Assembly (NCBI GenBank): GCA_963755825.1
Contig: CAVWLA010000003.1
Coordinates: 1,240,001 to 1,304,000, forward strand
Length of the DNA stretch: 64,000 bases
Source of the DNA: DATBQN01 sp963755825
GTDB taxonomy: Bacteria; Acidobacteriota; Thermoanaerobaculia; Multivoradales; UBA5704
Direction: 5' to 3'
Part shown: positions 55,275 to 62,805 of the stretch, one piece after another
Layout: each line of letters begins with the position of its first letter
Position numbering within the stretch: the stretch's first letter is position 1
Position numbers and translations under genes: made by a program
The notes under the pieces: generated by a model
What the model was told of the DNA's origin: nothing
Databases searched by the model: none
What the model saw: only the letters and a program-made list of their open reading frames with translations

Positions 55275-55841
55275 ATGATCAACATCCCCAACCTGCTCTC
55301 GATCTTCCGCATCCTGCTCGTGCCGCCCCTGGTGGTGGTGCTGCTCACCAAGTTCGACGGCAGCGAGTTCGTCGGCCTCGGCCTCTTCCTGCTCGCCGCG
55401 CTGATGGACTTCCTCGACGGCTACCTCGCCCGCCGCCGCAAGCAGGTCACCCGCCTCGGCACCCTGCTCGATCCGGCCGCCGACAAGATCCTCATCTCGG
55501 CCGCCTTCATCTCGCTCGTCGAGCTCGACCACCTGCTGGTGCCGGCCTGGATGGTGGTGGTGATCATCGCCCGCGAGTTCGCGGTGACGTCGCTGCGCAG
55601 CTTCGCCGCCGCCGAGAGCCTGGTGATCCCCTCAGGCGTCTCCGGCAAGGTGAAGACGACGGTGCAGATCGTCTCGATCTCCCTCCTCATCATCTACCAG
55701 CAGCTCGGCGCCTTCCGCCATCTGGCGCCGCTGTCGCTCTGGGTGGCGCTCGCCGTCACCGTCTACTCGGGCATCGAGTACTTCGTGCGCTTCGGCCGCC
55801 TCATCGTGCACGGACAGACGCTGCCGCCGCCCACCGCATGA
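55275..55841 (+). CDS. pgsA: CDP-diacylglycerol-glycerol-3-phosphate 3-phosphatidyltransferase
   Basis: Makes phosphatidylglycerol phosphate at the inner membrane. Length is 188 aa with several membrane helices, beginning MINIPNLLSIFRILLVPPLV. The CDP-alcohol phosphatidyltransferase motif is complete: DGYLARRRKQVTRLGTLLD followed by PAAD (DGxxAR..GxxxDxxxD). A TACAAT -10 box lies at 55246-55251. The stop overlaps the RND exporter start (ATGA). Confidence 0.95.
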   Translation: MINIPNLLSIFRILLVPPLVVVLLTKFDGSEFVGLGLFLLAALMDFLDGYLARRRKQVTRLGTLLDPAADKILISAAFISLVELDHLLVPAWMVVVIIAREFAVTSLRSFAAAESLVIPSGVSGKVKTTVQIVSISLLIIYQQLGAFRHLAPLSLWVALAVTVYSGIEYFVRFGRLIVHGQTLPPPTA

Positions 55842-58474
55842 GCGCCGGCCCCCTCTCGCGCCTGGCGCTCTTCGCCGGCCGGCACTACCGCGCCGTCTTC
55901 GCGGCGTTCGCGCTCGCCGTCGTCGCCTCGCTCCTCCTCATGACGCGGCTGTCGTTCGACACCGACATGCTGAACCTGCTGCCGCGCAAGGACCCGGTGG
56001 TCGCCGACTACCTGAAGACGCTCGACGACTTCGGCGCCAACACCTTCCTGCTGGTCGCCGTGCGCCTGCCCGAGGGCGCCGTGCTGGAGCCCTACGAAGG
56101 GCTGGTCGACCGCCTCGCCGGCGAGCTCCGCGCCATCCCCGACATCAAGAACGTCGAGCATCGCATCGGCGATCCGCAGGAGCTGCTGCAGACGTTCTTT
56201 CCCAAGGCCATCCTCTTCCTCGACGCCAAGGGCCGGCAGGAGCTCGCCGCGCGGCTCTCCGACGCCGGCATCCGCACCCACGTCTCCGAGCTCAAGCGGC
56301 AGCTGCTGACGCCGCAGGGCATGGCGGTCAAGGAGCTCGCCAAGCTCGATCCACTCGGCCTCTCGACGATCTTCCTCGACCGCCTGAACGCTTCGCGCGG
56401 CTCGCTCAACGTCGACTGGACGAGCGGCTACTACCTGTCGCGCGACCACCGCCTGCTGCTCATCCTCGCCGAGCCGGTGCGGCCGCCGCAGAACATCCAG
56501 TTCAACCGGCGCCTCGCCGTCGAGGCCGACGGCGCGGTGGCGAAGGCGCTCGCCGGCTGGAAGGACATCGCCGGGGCGGACGGCCCGCCGCCGCCCCAGG
56601 TCGTCGTCGGCGGACCGTACCTCACCGCCCAGGGCGACGAGGCGCTCATCCGCCACGACATGCTGGTCAACATCGTCACCTCGGCGCTCGGCGTCTTCCT
56701 GCTCTTCCTCTTCGCCTTCCGCCGGGTGGGAGCGCTGCTCTTCGCCTTCGTGCCGCTCCTCTGCGGCCTGGTGCTCACCTTCGGCTTCTCCGCGGTCGCC
56801 ATGGGGACGCTCTCCTCGGCGACGAGCATCGTCGCGGCGCTCCTGATCGGCCTGGGGATCGATTTCGTCATCGTCTCCTACGGGCGCTACGTCGAGCTGC
56901 GCAGCACCGGCGCCGACCTCGAGACGGCGCTCGCCGAGATGGGCGGCAACTGCGGCGGCGCCGTCGTCGCCGGCGCCGTCACCACGGCGGCGACGTTCTA
57001 TGCCTTCACCTTCACCAAGTTCCTCGGCCTGCGCCAGACCGGCCTGCTGACCGGCACCGGCATCCTCCTCTGCGCCGTCGCCGTCCTCCTCCTGCTGCCG
57101 GCGATGCTCGCCTGGAGCGACGCCCGCGGGCGCCGCAAGCACGCCGAGTCGAAGCTCGTCCTGCGCAGCTTCGGCGCCCAGCGGCTGACCTCCTTCTGCA
57201 TGCGCCGGCCCGGGGCCGCCCTCGCCATCGGCCTCGCGGCGACCGTCGCGCTCGGCGCCGCCGCCACCCGCGTGCGCTTCGACGAGAGCATGAAGACCAT
57301 GCGGCCGCAGGGCAATCGCGGCATCGACGTGGCGGTCGAGGTCGGCCAGCACTTCGGCTCCGGCTTCGACTACATGATCGTCGAGGTCGCGGGACGCACG
57401 CCGGAGGAGGTGATCGAGCGCTCGGCGCGCGTCGCCCGCTCGGCGCAGGCGCTCGTCGGCGAGGGCATCCTCTACGGCTACAACGGCGTCACCTCGCTCA
57501 TCCCGCCGCGCGAGCAGCAGGACCAGGCGCTCGCCTGGCTCGATGGCGAGCGCCGCAACGGCACGCTCGACCTGGCGCGCATCCGCGGCATCTTCGACCA
57601 GGCCCTCACCGCGCAGGGCCTGCGCCCGGAGCCGTTCGAGCCCGGCCTCGGCCTCTTCGCCCGCGCCGTCGGCCTCTCCGGCCCCATCGGCCTCGCCGAC
57701 TTCAACGGCTCGAAGCAGACGCGGCTCCTCCTCGAGCGCTACCTGAAACAGACGCCGGCGGGGTGGAAGGGCGCCCTCTACCTCTACCCGCCCGCCAACC
57801 GCTGGCGGCGCGAGGCGCCGCGCCAGGTGCTGGCGCTGGGGCACGACCTGGGGTCGCCGGCGATCATCTCGGGGGTCAACATCATCAACGAGCGGGTGCG
57901 CGCGCTGGTGCTGCGCGACGCCTGGCTCGCCGGCATCCTGGGGACGGTGCTGGTCGCGGTCATCCTCGGCTTCGATTTCCGCTCGCTGAGCGACGCTCTC
58001 CTGGCGCTCTCGCCGCTCCTCGTCGGCATCATCTGGATGGTCGGCGGCATGGCGCTCCTCGGCATCCAGATGAACTTCATCAACATCTTCGTCACCACCA
58101 TGATCATCGGCATCGGCACCGACTACGGCATCTACATCGTCCACCGCTACCGCGAGGTCCGCGGCAAGCCGGGCGCCGATTTCGAGCTCGGCCTCCGCGA
58201 GACCGGCAAGGCGGTCGCGGCGGCGGCAATGTCGACCCTCGTCGGCTTCGGCTCGATCATCTTCTCCCACTACCCCGGCCTGCAGTCGACCGGCAAGGTG
58301 GCGATCCTGGGCTCGCTGTCGACCTCCCTGGTGGCGATCACCCTGCTGCCGGCGCTGCTCTCCTGGCGCGAGCGGCGGCGGCGGAACCTTCGATTTGCCA
58401 ATCTCGACGCCAACGATGAAAAGGCGGCAGCCGAGGAATTCTTCGTCGGCGAAACGGAATGGCCCGAATACTGA
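55838..58474 (+). CDS. RND/MMPL-family exporter, HpnN-like
   Basis: Length is 878 aa in two homologous halves, each with one helix, a large periplasmic loop and a five-helix bundle. The first bundle has SIVAALLIGLGIDFVIVSYG and the second has MIIGIGTDYGIYIVHRY; both carry the acidic residue of the proton relay. Size and layout match HpnN-type hopanoid/lipid transporters more than drug RND pumps. No hopanoid genes are in the window. Translational coupling to pgsA suggests a lipid-related cargo (inference). Confidence 0.88.
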   Translation: MSAGPLSRLALFAGRHYRAVFAAFALAVVASLLLMTRLSFDTDMLNLLPRKDPVVADYLKTLDDFGANTFLLVAVRLPEGAVLEPYEGLVDRLAGELRAIPDIKNVEHRIGDPQELLQTFFPKAILFLDAKGRQELAARLSDAGIRTHVSELKRQLLTPQGMAVKELAKLDPLGLSTIFLDRLNASRGSLNVDWTSGYYLSRDHRLLLILAEPVRPPQNIQFNRRLAVEADGAVAKALAGWKDIAGADGPPPPQVVVGGPYLTAQGDEALIRHDMLVNIVTSALGVFLLFLFAFRRVGALLFAFVPLLCGLVLTFGFSAVAMGTLSSATSIVAALLIGLGIDFVIVSYGRYVELRSTGADLETALAEMGGNCGGAVVAGAVTTAATFYAFTFTKFLGLRQTGLLTGTGILLCAVAVLLLLPAMLAWSDARGRRKHAESKLVLRSFGAQRLTSFCMRRPGAALAIGLAATVALGAAATRVRFDESMKTMRPQGNRGIDVAVEVGQHFGSGFDYMIVEVAGRTPEEVIERSARVARSAQALVGEGILYGYNGVTSLIPPREQQDQALAWLDGERRNGTLDLARIRGIFDQALTAQGLRPEPFEPGLGLFARAVGLSGPIGLADFNGSKQTRLLLERYLKQTPAGWKGALYLYPPANRWRREAPRQVLALGHDLGSPAIISGVNIINERVRALVLRDAWLAGILGTVLVAVILGFDFRSLSDALLALSPLLVGIIWMVGGMALLGIQMNFINIFVTTMIIGIGTDYGIYIVHRYREVRGKPGADFELGLRETGKAVAAAAMSTLVGFGSIIFSHYPGLQSTGKVAILGSLSTSLVAITLLPALLSWRERRRRNLRFANLDANDEKAAAEEFFVGETEWPEY

Positions 58475-58507
58475 TACTGCGGACCTTTCAGGTTATTGAG
58501 GACCCCC

Positions 58508-58849
58508 ATGCACATCGCCAACCCCCTGCAGCCGCCCGCCGACGTCTTTATGTACACCCTCCACCCAACCCGGCCGGCGATGCTGACGGAGGGGGCGACG
58601 GATGCCGAGAAGGCGCTCGCGGCGCAGCACTGGATCTATTCGCAGGAGCTGCTCGCAAAGAAGGTGATCGTCTTCGCCGGCCGCACCATGGACAGGACGG
58701 CGGACTCGTTCGCCAGCTGCGTCATCCGGGCGGCATCGGAGGCGGCGGCGCGCGCCATCATGGAGAGCGACCCGGCGGTCGCCGGCGGCGTCTTCCGCGC
58801 CCGGCTCTTCCCCTATCAGCCGATGCTCATGGGCGAGTGGCCGGAGTGA
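58508..58849 (+). CDS. YCII-family (YciI-like) small protein
   Basis: Length is 113 aa from the ATG with TTGAGGA upstream. The ferredoxin-like YCII pattern is present: FMYTLHPTRPAMLTEGATDA, then LAAQHWIYSQELLAKKVIVF, GRTMDRTADSFASCVIRAAS, ending ARLFPYQPMLMG. YCII proteins are usually unassigned enzymes with a conserved His; His45 in AAQHW fits. It sits 33 bases after the exporter gene. Confidence 0.75.
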   Translation: MHIANPLQPPADVFMYTLHPTRPAMLTEGATDAEKALAAQHWIYSQELLAKKVIVFAGRTMDRTADSFASCVIRAASEAAARAIMESDPAVAGGVFRARLFPYQPMLMGEWPE

Positions 58850-58877
58850 CGGCGGCACCCGCCGGCTCGCACGATCT

Positions 58878-60452
58878 CTAGCCGCCGATCGTGATGTCCG
58901 CCCAGCCCGGCGGGTCCCAGAAGCGGATGGGGAAGAGCGAGGTCCCCAGGCCGGGATTGATGTAGAGCCAGGTCCAGCCGCGGCGGTTGGGGGCGGCCCA
59001 CTCGAAGAGGCCGCGGTCGTAATGGGGGCCGATCGAGGTGCGGGTGATGAGGGCGCCGACGAAGGGGAGGCGCACCTGGCCGCCGTGGGTGTGGCCGGCG
59101 AGGACGACCTCGATCCCCCGCCGCGAAGCTTCCGGAGCGACGTCGGGCGTGTGCGAGAGGACGATGCGCGGCGTGCCCGCCGGCACCGCCGGGCTCCGCG
59201 CCAGGGCCAGGGCGAGACGGGTGCCGCGGGTGCCCTGCCGGAAGCCGCGGGGGCCGGCGGGCTCGGTCAGCGGGTCGGCGAGGAGCACCTTGGTGTCGTT
59301 GCCGATCACCTTCAGGTTGCGATAGAAAACCGTCCCGCCGCCCCAGGCGCCGAGGCCCACGGTGCCGGCGACCGCCCGCCTCGGCGAGCGGTCCTCGACC
59401 GAGGCCTGCCAGGTGCGCGGCTCCTCGCCGTCCGCCGGCCAGACGCGCGCGAAGACCATCACGCGGTCGGGGAGGGCGACGGTCTTCACCCGCAGGCGGT
59501 ACCAGCGGCCGGGCTCGGGATCGACCCCGGTGTCGGGCTGACCGGTGAAGGTCGAGCCCTGCGCGATGAGGGCGAAGCTCCCCGGCCTCCCCGCCTCGGC
59601 CTTGACGCGGCGGAGGCGGATCATGCGATCGTCGCCCACCACGTAGCGGCTGTGGACGGCGATCCCGGCGCCCACCTCCGGGCCGTCGATCAGGGTGTCG
59701 CAGACCACCTCGTAGCCGCTCCAGGAGAGCGGGCCGCGCTCGTCGGTCAGCGCCGCCGCGGCGGGCAGCGGGTCGTAGTGGCTGTAGAAATCCTTGAACG
59801 GCTCGCCGCGGAGGGCGCCGTAGGTCGGCGGCCCCTGGCCGCCGAGGACGCGGAACGGCCGATCCCAGACCGGCACATAGGCGTCCTCGCCTACCTGCTG
59901 ATTGACTCCCAGGAGGAGAGCGGTGGGGACGGCCCCCGGCGCGCCCACCCGCACGCCGCGGTTCGACAGCCAGGTGACCCCGGCATCCTCGAGACCGCCG
60001 ACGAGCAACCCCTGGTACTCGCTGTGGCCCTGGACGCTGTAGACCGGCGCCACCCGGCGCAGCTCGCGGGCGAAGGCGACGGCGGCGGCGGCGTGCTCGG
60101 CGAAGGCTCCCTCCTCCGGCACGTCGCGCACCCAGTCGCCGCTCACCACCACGAGGTCGGGGTGCGCCGCCGCCACCTGGCGGAGCACCCGCCGCAGCTG
60201 CCAGGTCTCCTCCGAGAGATGGAGGTCCGAGAGGTGGGCGACGCGCAGCGGCCGGCCGGCGAGCGTCGACCCCGGCAGGGCGAGGCGCACGCTCTGCGGC
60301 ACGACGAGGACCTTGGGCTCGAGCCAGAGGGCGTCGAGGGCGACGAGGAGCACCGCCACCGCGACGAAGCGCGCCGCCCCGAAGCTCCAGAACGGCGGGC
60401 TCGGCGGCCGCCGGCGCCAGCGCCCTCCCGACTCCTCGGCCGACGGGCTCAT
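58878..60452 (-). CDS. Membrane-anchored metallophosphoesterase with inserted beta-sandwich domain
   Basis: Length is 524 aa. A membrane helix (about 27-43) precedes a YkuE-like calcineurin fold: LRVAHLSDLHLS (Asp76, His78) and VVVSGDWV (Asp106). The usual GNH(D/E) motif reads GHSE at 142-145. After about residue 160 an insertion of roughly 220 residues follows, including YRLRVKTVALPDRVMVFARV and GLGAWGGGTVFYRNLKV, like concanavalin/DUF1080-type sandwich domains. The fold resumes with IVLSHTPD and VVLAGHTHGGQVRLP. It may be a phosphoesterase acting on a carbohydrate-linked or lipid substrate. It is divergent from ffh. Confidence 0.82.
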   Translation of the reverse strand: MSPSAEESGGRWRRRPPSPPFWSFGAARFVAVAVLLVALDALWLEPKVLVVPQSVRLALPGSTLAGRPLRVAHLSDLHLSEETWQLRRVLRQVAAAHPDLVVVSGDWVRDVPEEGAFAEHAAAAVAFARELRRVAPVYSVQGHSEYQGLLVGGLEDAGVTWLSNRGVRVGAPGAVPTALLLGVNQQVGEDAYVPVWDRPFRVLGGQGPPTYGALRGEPFKDFYSHYDPLPAAAALTDERGPLSWSGYEVVCDTLIDGPEVGAGIAVHSRYVVGDDRMIRLRRVKAEAGRPGSFALIAQGSTFTGQPDTGVDPEPGRWYRLRVKTVALPDRVMVFARVWPADGEEPRTWQASVEDRSPRRAVAGTVGLGAWGGGTVFYRNLKVIGNDTKVLLADPLTEPAGPRGFRQGTRGTRLALALARSPAVPAGTPRIVLSHTPDVAPEASRRGIEVVLAGHTHGGQVRLPFVGALITRTSIGPHYDRGLFEWAAPNRRGWTWLYINPGLGTSLFPIRFWDPPGWADITIGG

Positions 60453-60701
60453 CGCCGGGCCGCCTTCGCTGCGGGCGCGGGCGACGAGGCTCCGACGGCG
60501 GCATGTCTCGGGTCGCGGTCGCGGCAGGGGATCATGAGACGATGTCGTCCGGGCTGGCGGCGGGCGCGGGCGAGTATATCGGCGCCGGTGCTAGCATCTC
60601 GGTTTCGGCCGCAAGGGCCGCAGGGGCCGCGGGTCCGGCCGGCGCCCAGGGCGCGGCCGAGGCTCGATCCAGCTCGATTCCAACTCTCGCGAGGTCGCCC
60701 G

Positions 60702-62018
60702 ATGTTCGACGGTCTGCAGACGAAGCTCCAGGACGTCTTCCGCACCCTGCGCGGCGAGGGGAAGGTCACCCCCGAGGCGCTCGCGGCCGCGCTCCGCCAG
60801 ATCCGCCTCGCCCTCCTCGAGGCCGACGTCCACATCCGCGTCGTCAAGCCGTTCGTCGAGCGGGTGCGCGAGCGCGCCATGGGCCAGGAGGTGCTCTCCT
60901 CGCTCACCCCCGCCCAGCAGGTGGTCAAGGTGGTGCGCGACGAGCTCGCCGCGCTCCTCGGCGACGAGGGCACCGAGCTCAAGCTCGACAGCCACCCGGG
61001 CATCGTCCTCCTCTGCGGCCTGCAGGGCTCGGGCAAGACGACCACCGCCGGCAAGCTCGCCCTGCGCTTGAAGAAGCGCGGCAAGCATCCGCTCCTCGTC
61101 GCCGGCGACCTCCAGCGCGCCGCCGCCGTCGAGCAGCTCCGCCAGGTGGGAGAGCGCGTCCAGGTGCCGGTCCTCACCCCGACGGAGGGCGAGACGGTGC
61201 TGCAGCTCGCGGCGCGGGCGAAGGACGTCGCCCGCCAGCGCGGCCACGACGTCGTGCTGATGGACACCGCCGGCCGTCTGCACGTCGACGAGGCGCTGAT
61301 GGACGAGCTCCGCCGGCTCGCCGAGATCCTGCAGCCGGACGAGACGCTCTTCGTCGCCGACTCGATGACCGGCCAGGACGCGGTGAAGAGCGCCGAGCAG
61401 TTCCGCGCCTCGCTCACCCTCACCGGCGTCATCCTCACCAAGCTCGACGGCGACTCGCGCGGCGGCGCCGCCCTCTCTATCCGCACCGTCGCCGAGGTGC
61501 CGATCCGCTTCGTCGGCATCGGCGAGAAGCCCGACGAGCTCGAGCTCTTCCACCCCGAGCGCATGGCCTCGCGGATGATCGGCATGGGCGACGTGCTGTC
61601 GCTCATCGAGAAGGCCGAGCAGGGGCTCGACCGCGCCGAGGCGGAGCGCCTCGCCGGCCGGCTCGCCAACCAGGAGTTCACCCTCGAAGACCTGCGCGAT
61701 CAGCTCCGCCAGCTGCGCCGCATGGGGCCGCTCGGCTCGGTGCTCGAGATGCTCCCCAAGGTCGGACCGCTGCGCGGCCTCGACACCGCCAACGTCGACG
61801 AGCGCGGGCTGGTCCGCGTCGAGGCGATCATCAACTCGATGACGGCGGAAGAGCGCCGCCGGCCGGAGACCCTCAACGGCAGCCGCAAGAAGCGCATCGC
61901 CCGCGGCTCCGGCACCGCGGTGCAGGACATCAACCAGCTGGTCAAGCAGTACCGCGGCATGAAGAAGATGATGAAGGGCGTGCAGGGCAAGTGGCTGCGC
62001 CGGGCGATGGGGCGCTAG
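60702..62018 (+). CDS. ffh: Signal recognition particle protein Ffh
   Basis: Binds signal sequences and SRP RNA for cotranslational membrane targeting. Length is 438 aa from MFDGLQTKLQDVFRTLRGEG; the frame upstream is a shadow of the divergent gene. The NG domain has G1 GLQGSGKTTTAGKLA, VLMDTAGRLHVDE and ILTKLDGDSRGGAALS. The M domain from about 330 has signal-binding QLRRMGPLGSVLEMLPK and RNA-binding SRKKRIARGSGTAVQDINQL. A TGCTAGCAT extended -10 box lies about 100 bases upstream. The usual rpsP neighbour is absent; a DUF421 gene follows. Confidence 0.97.
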   Translation: MFDGLQTKLQDVFRTLRGEGKVTPEALAAALRQIRLALLEADVHIRVVKPFVERVRERAMGQEVLSSLTPAQQVVKVVRDELAALLGDEGTELKLDSHPGIVLLCGLQGSGKTTTAGKLALRLKKRGKHPLLVAGDLQRAAAVEQLRQVGERVQVPVLTPTEGETVLQLAARAKDVARQRGHDVVLMDTAGRLHVDEALMDELRRLAEILQPDETLFVADSMTGQDAVKSAEQFRASLTLTGVILTKLDGDSRGGAALSIRTVAEVPIRFVGIGEKPDELELFHPERMASRMIGMGDVLSLIEKAEQGLDRAEAERLAGRLANQEFTLEDLRDQLRQLRRMGPLGSVLEMLPKVGPLRGLDTANVDERGLVRVEAIINSMTAEERRRPETLNGSRKKRIARGSGTAVQDINQLVKQYRGMKKMMKGVQGKWLRRAMGR

Positions 62019-62052
62019 CGCTCCCCAAACCGATCCCAAGGGAGACGAGCCG

Positions 62053-62661
62053 ATGGACAAGATCTGGCACGAGATGTTGGTCCCCGACGTCCCCATCGTC
62101 GAGAAGATCCTCCGCACCGTCATCGTCTACGTCTTCCTGGTGATCGGCCTGCGCCTCGCCGGCAAGCGCGAGCTGGCGCAGCTCAACCCCTTCGACCTCG
62201 TCGTCCTCCTGGTGCTCTCGAACGCGGTGCAGAACGCCATCATCGGCAACGACAACTCGGTCTCCGGCGGCATCATCGGCGCCGTCACCCTGCTCATCGT
62301 CAACGCCATCGTCGTCCGCTTCCTCTACGACCGCCGCAAGCTCGACGAGATCATCGAGGGGCACCAGGACGTGCTGATCGAGAACGGCGAGGTGAAGATG
62401 GACCACCTGCGGCGCGAGCTCATCCGCCTCCCCCAGCTGGAGACCGCGGCGCGCAAGCAGGGCTTCGAGTCGCTCGACGAGGTGGACCGCGCGGTGCTCG
62501 AGCCGGGGGGGACCCTCGTCTTCATCGGCAAGAAGCCGACCCCCGACGAGGTCCGCCAGCAGGAGATCCTCGACCGCCTGAACCAGCTCTGCGACGAGCT
62601 GTACATCCTGCGCGGCCAGGTGAAAAAGGCTTCGGCGGACGCCGCCGAGCCGCCCGCCTGA
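62053..62661 (+). CDS. DUF421 (YetF-like) membrane protein
   Basis: Length is 202 aa. Three N-terminal membrane helices (about 20-88) are followed by the cytosolic YetF domain with IIEGHQDVLIENGEVKMDHL and ALLEPGGTLVFIGKK-like segments (AVLEPGGTLVFIGKKPT), then a charged C-terminal helix. VIGLRLAGKRELAQLNPFDL is the family signature. Function unknown. It is probably cotranscribed with ffh (34-base gap). A structured element begins 8 bases after its stop. Confidence 0.88.
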   Translation: MDKIWHEMLVPDVPIVEKILRTVIVYVFLVIGLRLAGKRELAQLNPFDLVVLLVLSNAVQNAIIGNDNSVSGGIIGAVTLLIVNAIVVRFLYDRRKLDEIIEGHQDVLIENGEVKMDHLRRELIRLPQLETAARKQGFESLDEVDRAVLEPGGTLVFIGKKPTPDEVRQQEILDRLNQLCDELYILRGQVKKASADAAEPPA

Positions 62662-62669
62662 GAACCAGT

Positions 62670-62768
62670 TACTGGCTCAGCTTGGCTCCGAGGACGGTCG
62701 CCTGGAAGGGCGTGAGGGGCGGGTGGGGCCGAAGGCGGCCGCCCGCAGGAGACCAAGCGGAGCCAGTA
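62670..62768 (+). repeat. Dispersed structured element, copy 2 (99 nt)
   Basis: Positions 62670-62685 and 62753-62768 form a 16-bp inverted repeat with one mismatch around 67 bases. The interior matches that of 23136-23232 (minus strand) almost base for base. The outer arms differ between copies at several positions, but both partners change together (for example a C-G pair becomes T-A), so pairing is kept. Internal hairpins CCG-AGGA-CGG and CGCCT-GGAA-GGGCG and the GGGCGG/CCGCCC stem are shared. It fills most of the gap between the DUF421 gene and the last gene. Confidence 0.75.
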
Positions 62769-62805
62769 CAGAGAACCTCGCGGGCTCGATCGCCGTAGAG
62801 GGTCC

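Noticed and set aside
60453..60701. SRP RNA gene (ffs) next to ffh
   Set aside because: The characteristic GGAAGCAGC-type tetraloop hairpin of SRP RNA is not present in the gap.
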